Positions 21,901-34,200 of a DNA stretch of 64,000 bases are shown here, in pieces; within the stretch, counting starts at the first letter, position 1, and each line of letters begins with the position of its first letter. Source of the stretch: Lepturacanthus savala (lineage: Eukaryota > Chordata > Actinopteri > Scombriformes > Trichiuridae); the NCBI GenBank assembly GCA_030544235.1, contig CM060469.1, forward strand, positions 14,688,017 to 14,752,016, written 5' to 3'. The notes below the pieces were generated by a model. That model worked only from the letters and a program-made list of their open reading frames with translations, did no database searches and was not told where the DNA came from. The position numbers were made by a program, and so were the translations under genes.

Positions 21901-22060
21901 ACCTGGCATCGCAGAGTGTGTTGAGAATGTATTTACTTTTACCCTCCAAACTGAGTTTTACAAGTCGCTTTATTTTCCTTTACTCCCCTTTGTTCATACA
22001 TGCATGTATGTATAAAAACTTGAACAGGATATCTTGAATCTTGAGTTTTTTTTATTTTTA

Positions 22061-22066
22061 AATAAA
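22061..22066 (+). terminator. trmt5 poly(A) signal AATAAA
   Basis: Canonical hexamer 161 bases after the trmt5 stop. Cleavage would fall around 22076-22096, i.e. at the end of the mnat1 transcript coming from the other strand. Confidence 0.75.
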
Positions 22067-22103
22067 TTTGAATAATGATGGAGGCAGTTAGTTGTTGTGC
22101 TTA

Positions 22104-22109
22104 TTTATT
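22104..22109 (-). terminator. mnat1 poly(A) signal AATAAA (minus strand)
   Basis: TTTATT on the plus strand, 155 bases beyond the mnat1 stop. Its cleavage site would fall around 22074-22094, overlapping the trmt5 3' end. Confidence 0.7.
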
Positions 22110-22263
22110 TACATATAAAAGTAACACAAAATATAAAAAAGACTTCAATAACTTCCAAATCAAGTCTGAGCAGTCTCCACAGTCATAGCACTGCTCTATT
22201 TATAGTTCATTCAATTCACATGTGTAATCAGTGGCTGTTGTACTGCGTGAGGTCTGGATGTGT

Positions 22264-22384
22264 TCAGCTTTTCCAAGGGAACAGCCCACTGAAAGCATCC
22301 TGGATGGCTCGATGACACGCCAAAGCTGAGCTGTATCCTCCAGCTGTGTCCTGAGGCATGGCAGCCCGCACGTGGTTCAGATAC
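22264..22384 (-). CDS. mnat1: mnat1 coding exon 8 (last)
   Basis: Residues 272-311 and the TGA stop at 22266-22264. [12 protein letters not shown] then [18 protein letters not shown]. The final residues (LFPWKS) replace the short WQPS-like mammalian end. Confidence 0.96.
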
Positions 22385-23273
22385 CTGAGAACACACAGAA
22401 AGTGCCCGGCAGTGACATCAGTGAGGTACTTTATAAATAATGTGACTGACTGGCAGCCCCAGAGCTATGTTCAAAAGTAGTTCCTGTGAGTAACTCGAGT
22501 GTAAGTTTATTCTCATTAAATCCACACTTGAAGTTGTTTTTTCTGGCTCTCCGGCACCCTTTGATGAGATCGACGAAGACAGACGTACCCGTACCCCAGC
22601 ACTGGAACACCTTGTGCCTAAAAGCCTCTCCAACATGGCTCTATTAAAGTATTATAGGCGTCTTTTATTTTTTAAGTGCTTACAGATGTATTCTGCCTGA
22701 AGCCCCTTTTAAGGTTTTTAAGCAAAGCCAAAAGTCACTGTTTATTTTCACATTTGTGCACAGACATAAAAACAGAGGAGCTGTTAATTTAGTCTTCACA
22801 TCATGTCCTGAGAGTGATAGATGCCCCAGTAGTTGATTTGTATAACTGTGTGTGTGTGTGTTGACCTGCGTGTGTGTGTGTTGACCTGTGGCCCCACCCA
22901 CTCTAATCCTTCCTCCCTTGTTTCAAACACACACTCGGTCTGCACACATGTCGTTCGTATTTGTCTCTCTTGTAGCATTGGACTACAAAGCTAAAAAAGC
23001 AAAGTCCTCCAGCAACTGAGACAACACGTAGCCTTGCCTATCAATACTGCCCCTCCTCCCCCTCCCCTGCAGAAATCATATTCAGAAAGGGGTAAAGCCC
23101 TCACACGAGTCTGGCTTCATGGCCCCTGTTCCTGTGAGCTGGGGGAAACTTCAAAGTGAGACGGGAATCAAGAGCACAGACAGCCCTCTGTGATTTCTGT
23201 GCCCATTCAAGCTGCTTTACAGAGTAACCCAACACCTGTGGGGAGGCTCAGAGAGACAGAGAGCTGAGCTGAG

Positions 23274-23344
<71 letters not shown>

Positions 23345-26300
23345 TACGTACGTACACTGAATAGATCATCATACTTAGCTTTGGTGTTTTACAATTCTAC
23401 GATGTGCATTTGAAATTTTCTCATGAGGCAATCTAACAGTAGATAAAAAAAAGTTGAAACTTGCTTGCTTGTTTGAGACATAAAGTCAAACCTTGAAAAA
23501 TAGCAGGCAACATGACCTTGTCAAGCCTCACAACAGGAAGAGAAAGTGAGTAAAAAGGAAGCAGCGAGAAATGTCAATCAGGTCTTGCGCACAAAGACCA
23601 CTCATCACCCACTAGAGAAACAACACACAAGTTCAAAACAGGAGGCCCAGTGATTAATAATAACTTCATTAGGTCCAAGCTGCTGTAGCCCGTCCTTCAG
23701 AGCACTTGAGGGAGGTCTTCTCATATGGCTTCCTGCATCGGATGAGTGCTATCTATTGATTATATTGTACTGGGCCTTTTTAATGGTGAAAAAAGTGGGC
23801 TATTTACAGCCCGGCTAAGTCTGCTCTTCCTGCTAATCTAATCCCCAAGCTACTCATGTGGTCATTCCTTCCAAGAAAGCTGAGAGCTCTGTGTAACTTT
23901 ATACCTGCTTGCCCCTAAGGAGAGAGAGAGCAAGAGAGCAAAAGGAGAACATGAACGTGGGGGGAGAAGAAGTTGGGGGGGTGAGGGGGGTGGTGGGAAG
24001 TAGACAGAGGAGGGAGGATGTGAGGTGAAATCACCTTTGGGTATCATCATCACAAACCCTCTTCTCTTAAACCAACCCCGTCTGCCCTCTGCTCACCCCA
24101 AACACCCGGGGTTAGTTCAGTTCCGCTCCATTAACTCAGCTGTTGTACATGCATGTTCCTGTAAAAGGTCAAACTTTGTATATGCGCAAAACAAGAAAAA
24201 TTTGACTCCTTTCACAAGACTGTGCTTGATAGTGCCGGCCTATCAGGAGTGGACTGACACCAACCGAGACATGCGAAGACACGAAATGCAGTAAAAATGT
24301 GCTGCACCTTGCCTAAGATAACACCAGACTCTTCACAATGCTTTTGATCATGAAATGAAAATGCAAATTCAGACCAATACCCTCTCCTTCGAGCCCCTCT
24401 GACGCTACTGTTTCAGTGTGTGCACTAACACTCTGTGCACCCCCTCCCCTCTTTCTCCCTTTCTCTCCAAGGACTGGACTGCCTTTTGTTCGCAGGGCCC
24501 TGAAACCCAAGCCGTTTCGGCCGGTAACATCTTTCACTCTCTGGGCCCCACTGGAGCATTAGCTGCAACTCGATATGGGTCTTTTCAAAGCCTCATATTA
24601 TTGGGTAAATATGGGTCACTTTGGACTAGCCCATTATGTCGCTTGGGGGGAGCGGGAAAGGACGAGTGCAGGTGACGAAGACAACTGAATGACACTGTGT
24701 GACAGTGTGCGTGTCAGACTGCAGTTGTCACTGGGGGATAAGACTAGGGGGGTTTCCATTCGTATACTCATTAGGAATAACAGAGGAGTTGATTTGTTTC
24801 TTCCTTGCCATAAACAATGGGCATTCTTTACTGTAATATTCCTTTTGAATCAACAGAAACATGTGTCAAATTTATAAGATGGAATTTAAATTATTGACTT
24901 CTCATCATCCTACTCATACCGTCTGATGCTATTCTGCTTTTTCAAAAAGCCATATGCAGCTGGATCAAAACTGCTCAGCGCTCGGAGCATTTTTCCACTT
25001 GGGGCCTGGAACTCTGAATACCTGGGCAATGTCTCCTGCTAATGCTAATAAAGGTCATAGATTTCCCTGACGGGACCCTGAAAGTATTCCCCACTCCTGC
25101 TGTCTGGAAAACACAGCAGAGCCCCATCCCTAATTCAAAGTGAAAAGATAAGTGGTGAAATGTTCCGGCGTGTTCTGCGTGATTTCCAGCTGAGAATGTG
25201 TGGCTCCTCTTTGTGTTTGGATCTGTGATGCTGCTGTGGAGCGGAGGGTGTCTGGGTTCTTGAGGGAAATAGCTGCGAGGTTGGGAATCCGGAGGGAAAA
25301 CAGCAGATATCAGGCGGAGGTGCGGGCTGCGTTGGGCCCCTTGTCTAGACTCCATGTGTTGGCTGGAATTGGATTGAGAAGAAACTTGACGGAAAAGAAA
25401 AGAGGCCTGTAATACTACAGTGGCTATTTCAACAAAAGGACAATTTAATCAACATAAAAACCACAGAGCAGACGCCTGAGAAAATGGAGCAATGTGAATT
25501 AGTCTTAAACAACACTCACTGTAGAATTACTGTATGTGGTATGGCTGCTTTCACACTTGAAAACTTTACATTCCTGTGTAACATAGCAAAAGTTCAAAAG
25601 AGCTGAACAGCTCTTTGTGAGGAAATATCTCTATGAATCCATAAAACCTTAAGTGTGGCTGCTCTTACATCTTCCTTTCGTCTCAGCAATGACGAGAAAC
25701 CAGGCCTCAGCTTGGCACCTGTCCGCTTTCACAGCAGCCTCCCTGATCCAGGGTCAGCTCTTATTTTTATGGCAAAAAGGATCAGAGGCTTTTCGGAATC
25801 AGCTTGTCATCAGCATGATTCATGACTCAAACAGGGTGATCTGACTTTAAGGGCAGTTGGGGAGATCAACACTGGAAGGAAAAATTATGTCTACAAAGAT
25901 TAATCAATAAACGTGAGCCTACCTGAGACTCTTCCAAGGACTGAAGCTTCATTAGCAGTTTATTAAAGCGAAGGAGCTTAGATTGTTGTGTGGAGTGGAT
26001 GGAGAGGGCAGCTGATGAGCACAGGCCATGCTATATATGAACAGAGGCTGCCCCGTGCTTCTGAGAGGCCAGTCAGGAGCCTGCTGGATGGCACTGCGAA
26101 TGTCCGGAAGTCTTCCTTTAGCACACGGTTGAGGATTCCTAGCCTGGGAATGATGGGGGCTGGAGTGGGGAGGCGGGGGTGCTGAGCCACACACCTGCCA
26201 GATGATTTGTCATTATAGAGGGGTCAGCACTCAGCTGTCACCCCCTAATCACCCATCCTACCCCCTTAAGTCACCCCCCCCACACACACACTGCCTCTTC

Positions 26301-28200
26301 ACCCCCCAAACTCCAGTCCGGTCCTCCAAAAACACCCCCTGCATTCCTCAGGCAGCTCCGGTTTCACTCGTAGCACCGCTACCCCATCTGCCCCTCCTTC
26401 CTACACTCTGCCCTGAGAGAAAATGTACCCCTGTGAGAGACACAGCACACTGAGCGCATTGTGTGGATGTGCGATGTGTGCTTATGCCCCCATGTGTGTG
26501 TCTACACAATTCACATGTGTATGAATGCGTGTTTGTCTAAGGGCCGCTTGGCTGTTTGTATCGATACCGTGGGGCGGACCGACGGAGCAGAATTTAACAG
26601 CCGAGAGAATGCGAGAATCGGTCCAGGCTGCCGTCCAGAAACAAAAACCCCTGCAGACAAGCTAAACACAGAGGACTCTCACAGGTATACTACATCTGTC
26701 AACAGCAGTCTTTCATCACCACAGGTCAGAGGTCACACTCTCTTCCATTGAATGCAGCTTCCTCTGGGACGTGTGAGTGTGTGAGACAGATCTGTGGGAG
26801 ACAGATCTTCAGCCATTAGACTACCCACTGTCCACTAGATTAGCTCAAGTTGTACTCTGCGAGTGTGTGAAGGGGTAGGGTGTGGGGGGGGGGGGGGTCT
26901 CCACACGCTTACATCATATTCTCATGAGCCGGCAGACTCCTTATCCATTATCGTGTCTTATCATCATCGACAGGCCTAGTCTGTGCGTCTACATCCCAAA
27001 AGAGAGGAGGAGGGTATTGCTAACACTTAGTTAAGGGTTAAACATGTTTAGAGCGTTAACAGAAGCTTCAGTTCCCACTTGACATTAACGCTTATAGAAA
27101 TACATTCTCATGTTGAGTGACTGACACTATGTAAGCTGTCCTCAAGAAGGCAGCTCGTTGGTGTCGGTGACTAAGAGGTGTGCTTGTTTTGCGTCTATGA
27201 ACGACAGCCTTGGAGATGTGTGCTCGATAAAGGACTATTGTTCCACATGCACCAGAATGCAACTTCACTTCCTGGTCCAAGAGTTACCTGTCGCTACTCA
27301 TCCAGAGCTCTCTTGTGCCTCAGTGCTGCACCTCCTCAGTCAGACCTGATGGGGGCAGTAGAGGCTGTCTGACTAGCTGAGGCACCGGCTTCACACCTAA
27401 CCACAGCCGAGGGGCTTGGAGAGGCATCACACATCCTGCACGCCACTTGATACACACAGCATCTTTCTTTCGTCTCCTGAGCTGCTACTTGATAACTCTG
27501 CCCCCTGGAGAGTTTAGAGGAAGGAGGGGTGGGGGGATTCTGGATTGGAGAGGGAGGATAATGACATGACATCAGTGTCATCGTTAACCAAATGGGGCCA
27601 TAAACAATGGAAGGACATATGCTGTTCAGTGAATGGCTGCTAGCACAAGGCACACCCATATACACACACAGAAAAGGAGCCTTGACAGTTAGATGTAACA
27701 TTCTGGGAATAGAGCACCGAGACAGAGTGAAAGAATAGAGTTTTCCCGGGGGGGGATTCTCCTCCACAGGTATCGGTTACAGAAGCACCTCACGCACTGG
27801 GGAGAGGCAAAGAGGATTTCAATTAGGGAGAAAGATGGGAAGAGACCTGGTGGAGGGGTGGAGGAAAACAAAAAGACAGGGAAGAGCAGGGGGAGGGTGA
27901 TAATTCATACATCATAGTGGTAGTGAAGAAGCACCTCCTACCATTAGGTGTGTGTGTCCTACAGCCGAGCCTCACATGATGGGAGTTTGTTTTCTTTCTC
28001 CAGCTCTTAAGAGGGGAAAATGAGCCAGTTAATCCTCCTGTACATTGCCAGGCCCTTTGCCCCAAGGGTGAAGAGCACGGGAGAGATACAGAGTTCCAGT
28101 CTGTAGCTGTTTGTGTTAACACAAACTGAGTGCGCGTGCATGTGTATGCATGGTTATGAGCACCATTAGGCTCAAAATCAAAGCATGTAGCCCTAGAGAC

Positions 28201-28239
<39 letters not shown>

Positions 28240-31200
28240 AACCGCTCTGCAGACCTCCACACAGATCAATGTGTGTTAAAATAGTCGGGAGACAACACCT
28301 CACCCTCTGCCGGGCGTTGACCCCGCTGCCTCTGGGCTGTGACACAAATAAACCCGGAGGAAAGAGAGGCTGTTATCCCCGGAGTTCCCTACTTGCTGGT
28401 GTCTCCTTCACTAGCAAGGGGTTGATTCATCTCAGGAGGACACTGCTCGTCTGTCTGGCACATGGCCCACAGAGATAAACACTAACACTAAAACCGCCGC
28501 TCTTCCCGATGGCCGGCATTACACACACAGACACAAGACAAATGTATTTCCCGCTCCATCATTCCGCATTGCTCCCTCCTCTTCGGCCTGCTCTTTGGGT
28601 CAGAAATGACTCACTCGCAAGTAAAAAGCCTTCAGTCGACTACAGTGTGCGCTTATTTTGACTCATACTTCAAGAGAAAATCAATATTTGCACAGATCTA
28701 TGGGAGGGAAAACAATAGTGATCTGGCCTCCACCAGTGCTGTCTGTTAATGGTCTGTTTACTGAGACAGACGGGATAATGGGCTTGGTGGGGGCGTGTGG
28801 AGAAGCGGATGGTGGCCACACTCCACTCTGTGTCTGATCTGGTTAGTAACGAGGAAAGTAAGCACCCACGGAATGAGGAGCTGAGAATCGAAGCAAGGCA
28901 ATGGATGTGATGAGTGAAGATGGGGCATCCTGTTGACACATAAAGGTTTGCAAGTCAAATAGGTGTACTCAAGCCTCCACACTTATATGGTGCCTGCAGT
29001 ATCTTTTGGCTATGCAAATTTTAAAATCAGTGAGTCCTGTGGCTCCAGTGAAACATTTAGATCTGAGCTATGGAAGCACTTAAATGGTCAGAGAAGCACT
29101 GCATTTGAGTCTATAGTTACTGCCTATGCTGGGTTTTGTAACACCAGATACTGGCACGTGTGTAGTGTGGAAGAATGGAGGATATCAAATATCTGAGAAA
29201 CCAAGTTCAGCTTTAGGTCTTGGTCATGGTGGCAACCCCAAAGTATTTGAGGGAAAGCCCTATTGTTATGCAAGAGCCAAATAAATAGTACTATTTGGCA
29301 ACATCAGAGAATATTTTAATTGGTTGAATGAAAGTGAAATATGTGCCTTGAGACTTTATCTAATAGTAGTAAAAGTAGATCAAAGACCACTGCTCTTGAG
29401 GGAGTTCATCTGAGGTCATGCTAACCGGCGCCTCAGTCTCCAGCTCATAACTTAAGCATCAAAGCTGTGTTTGTGTGAGTGTGCCTGAGTGCAGGACCGT
29501 TTGAGGCCCAGAATACGAGACCCGTCTCTCCAAGGTGCCATCACTCTGCTCCCGTCAGTCTCAGCACTTTGACGTCCTGGTGCTGCACCTCAAGTCCCCC
29601 GTGGTCAGTGACCTCTGATCCCTCCATCCCCCCTCTTCTCCCCTCTCCTGGCCCTTCCAGGCCCGTCAGGCCCATCAGATGGATATGCGCCCTACAGGGT
29701 TCAGAGAACCTGGGATACATGGGAAATCTATTCACGGCTGTTTCTAAAGGTTCCTCTGGCATGGCTGTCCTCGGCACATTGAGAGAAAAAGAAGAATATC
29801 ATGATTGACTTGCACTTTCATCACAGAGGGAGAGGGGGAAAGCAGGGGAAGGAAAGAATGATTTGTATGCAATTTAAACCTCATATACTCCAATTTAGTG
29901 ATGGCAGAAATGGAGTCCTCTATGGACCATGTTTAGTGGTCCTGCTCACTCCTAGAGCCAAATCCAGGGTCACTGGTAGTGCTTTTGGCCAGCCAGGCTA
30001 GAGCCAGGGAGATTGAGCGCACAGACCTGGAGTAAGGCCAACCCGGCAGGGAGAGGCTAGCAAAGCTGACTGCCAGGAACTGAGGACTGTGATGGTACCG
30101 CTGACTATTCTGGATATCTCCCTCCCACCAAAGCACTTAACATGCAGTATGAGCCCACAAACAAACAAACAAACACACACCAATCACATAAAGACGTAGA
30201 AGAGACGCTACCAAGGGATGCTGGGAGAGCTCAAGAATACAGGCTGGAGGAGAGCATCACTCAGAGGACCATTAACCTCTGGCTCCCAACCAGAACAGTG
30301 AGCAGACATCCTTTAAGTACGCGTTAAACATAGCTAGCTGTCATGCGTGCACAAGTGATTTAGTGACTTTTCAGGCGCTGAAAATTGATTGGTTGTTCCA
30401 TGGTTTGGGAATTCAGTTAAACATAAACTACCTATCACTGTCTAAACCTGCAGCTAGTGACTAGTTGTCTGTTTTGGTGGGAGAAAGTGCGAGTGTGAGG
30501 ACTACTTCCCTGTGCAGAGAAGTGCATCCCCAGGAGAGGAGCTCCAGACTAAACACACTGCTCATTCAGCTGCTCCCCTTCACCCCACCGACGAGAGACG
30601 AATGCTTGACAGGCGCTCCCAACAGAAAACCTCACTTTTTCCACCAATTATAGAAAGCAATGCGGAGTGGGGGAGGAGGCAAAAAACTTCAAAATATTAT
30701 ACACACTGGCATTTGGCGAAGTGCATTGAGCAACCTCTGTCAGAGAGAGATGGGCTAATTTCAGGGCGACCCGTGCCAACACAAACAACTGTTCTGGCTA
30801 GCTTTCATTGTCAGCACTTGAGGTTTGAGTCGAATTTTTCAACGCTCCGCAGCCAATTTCTCTTTCCCCTTTTTTTCCCCCCCATATGATTTGTCCTTGT
30901 CCAAGATCCCAGTCAGTCTTTCATCGCCTACGCAGCCAAAGCTTAAAAAGTATTCTTGTAGAAAACAAACTCGGTTCCAGATGCTCATCTACACACACAA
31001 ATAAAAACAGTAATCGTGTACATGAGCTCATGTACATAAACAAGCTTATATTAACTATAATGCAGGCATGACTTCATTGGTGTGGTAGTGTATGGAGAAT
31101 GCAAGTGCTTCCACTCAGGTTATGTCCATCAGCGGGCATAGGATCAGAGTGAGGGGGCAGGAGTTAAAACAGCTACTGCTTCAGTCTTTGGTCACTGTTT

Positions 31201-34200
31201 GCTGCAGATTCATATCATAGCCATGTCAACATAAACATCATATGTTTCTGTTTGTGTCTCCAATAGAGTATTTACTTCTTCTTTGATTTTGTTTATTAAA
31301 GGCTTTTACTGTTCAACATAAAAGCAAAAAGCCATGGCAGGACATTTGGAGCACAGGCTGTAGTGTTAGATTTGCGCTTGATTCATGAGTCTCTCAGCTC
31401 ACGCATGGTTCTGGCTCAGTGCCAGTTAATGAGACGGTCCGTACTATGATAAACTGGAATTAAAGAAACCTCACAGTCGGGGTCCTTCTGTGGCAAGTCA
31501 TATGCACCTATGCGCATCAGGGGAGGAGCATTTTGGATACGTGTGTGTGTGTGGTTTGGGGGGGGGGGGTGTTAGACGTTGAGGTAGAAGCAGAATTGGC
31601 ACTTTTGGAGGCCCCTGTTGCCTGAACATGCAGCCTTTACTCTGCTCCAGTATTGAGGCAGCTGTCTTTAATATAAGAGCTCAGCTCAGCCCATATTTAT
31701 TCAGGTACAGCTGACAGAGAAGAGAGGGAGAGACAGTGAAAGAGGCGTGGCCCTTCTTTTTCCTGGCAGCCGTGTAGCACTCCTGCGGTTTTTGGGGGGG
31801 CAAAGGGACAAGGCGAAAAGACACAGACACTGAGACAGAAAGAGAACGAGAGCAGCGGAGAAGAAAAGAGCAAGTTGAAATGAAAAGCATGGCTCCAGTC
31901 AGTCCTGTGTTAACTGGACATCCTGTGCAAGAGACCAGCCCCAGAGGCCCCAGGGCCATCGGGGAGGGGGCGTATGAGCTCGACTCTCCAGTCTCATTTG
32001 ATGGCTGTGTTGAAGACAAATCACCAGCGGTGCTGCTGTCACCATGGGCCTAGACCAAGACAAACAGCCGTGTTTTAAAATAAGTACCTGCCCCCTCGCA
32101 GCCTTTTCACCTCATCCACGCTCAGGCACATCCATATCTCCTCACACATTCAAGCGTATTCCCTTCACAGGTCATAGGACTGGAGCTGCAGTCCAACGCT
32201 GCACACAGGGGACTCACTTTTCACCCTCTCAATGCGGTCTGCATTCTCTCTCCTCTGCACACACACATACTTGTGAATATTTACCACATCACACCAAGTT
32301 CCATTGTGGCCAAAATGCTGGGACTGCAATAATAGGGGTGAGTTTGAGTGCTTGTGACACCAAATGTATACCAGGTCTGAGGGACATTGTCTGTGTTCAT
32401 GTGTTTGTGCGAGCCTGATCATCTATGCGTATCTGAGTGAGCTTGCATGCACAAAACCTCAAACTTAGCTGAATCACAAACTGCCAACTGCGCAGAAGTG
32501 TCAGCACTATTCCTTGCTTTTACTTAACAGCCCATTGCATCTTGGGAGTTGTGGTTTGTCTGGACGGGGTCTGTCTGCGTCGCTGCCTGCGGCCCGCACT
32601 GTTGGGACTGGTGCTCCTCACTGAACTGAGCCTCATTTATCTCTGTGGCAGAGCTGTTCCTCTCCAGCATCGGTCCTCCTGGACCCCTGAACTGCTGACA
32701 CCAGCCCCCCCCCCCGCCTTCTCTTCCTCCCTCATCTGAGCCCCAGCATGCGGCAAAAATTGTGAGATGTGTTTCATCTGCATATTGATCAGCCCGGCCA
32801 AAAGAAGTAGGACCTCAGCACTTCACTGAATACATAATGTAAATAAGTGCCAGTTATTCTGCTTAAACTCTCCTGTAATCCTTTAAAGGGGACGTTTCAC
32901 CTTAAGTAGGTGCTTTTCAGGTCATTAGGGAAATGTGATTGCACAACAAATGTCAGTAACATCTTTTATCTCAAGTACAATACTGAAAAAAAAAGTACAG
33001 CGAATCTAGAAAACCTTTATCCTAAACATGCTGACATTATGTGCAAATACGCACATCTCAGCCAAATGAAGGTTATTGTCAGGGAAAAGCAGCGGTGAAA
33101 GTCAACGAGCTCGCCCAAAAGAATATGACCCTGTTTTGCTTCTGTCACCCAATAAAAGCAGGCTGCTCTCAGTGTGTGGGCAGACTTTAGTGTGAGCCAG
33201 TTGCAGTGCAGACGGCCGGGCGCTGGGCTGTCTGATGGATGGCTTGCATTCGGTGAGGACTGGACCAATGGCGTCGTGGATTGATTGGCCCAAAGGGGCC
33301 GTCGGGGGAAAGCACTTCCTGTGTGTGTTAATGGACGCTCCTGCAGAGGCAGTGTGGCGGCTTGTGGCAGGGTGATAGTTGTTACTCCCACTCACTCTCC
33401 CTTTCGCTCTCCCAGTCCTCCCCCTAATTTGCTTTCACTCTCCCAGCTAATCAGAGGAGAGTCAAGTGAGATGGGCCAGGCTTCCTAAGCAGAACAGCTC
33501 TCTCGCTCTCTAACCGATGTGCAGAGTTAACAAAAACTCCACGATTAAAGTTTATTCAACATTCAGCACTTTATTTCACAAGTTCCATAGTTTCCTATAA
33601 TTTTCTAGAGAGAACTGATATGGAACATAAATTTACAAAAGCTCCACAGAAATGGAATTCGGTAGCTTTCACCGCCTCACTTTTCACAGGGAAAAGTGGT
33701 ACATGGTTCAGTTAGTATACTGTCAGGTAATTAATTTCAATTATTTACTTGTGTTGAGTTATTCAGCTAGAAAGCTGGAAATGGAGAAAGGTAAAACCTG
33801 TCTACAGGAAATCATAACCATTAAATCACATATGCAACATATGCAAAATACATAAAAGGCCCCATATCATACTCTTTTCCTGGCTTCTATTTGAAGTTAA
33901 AGATATTTAACAATCTTCTCAAAATCCTCTCTCTGGAGCTCTAGAAAGACCAGGTTGTTTTGTGTATCTCATATTAGCTGATTTGATTGGCTGTAAATAT
34001 GGGGTGGGTGGTGACTGTATAGTTGTGACATCACAACTTTGCTAGATTTAAGACACAGTTTATGAATACAGACCTTGTCTCTGTTTTTGTGGTGTTTTTT
34101 TTGTTTTGTATTTTTTGAACATGGGAGAGTATTTATAGAACACCTGGGCCTTATAATCAAAAAGCTTTTAAATCTCACTTTCTATGATATAAGGCAATTA

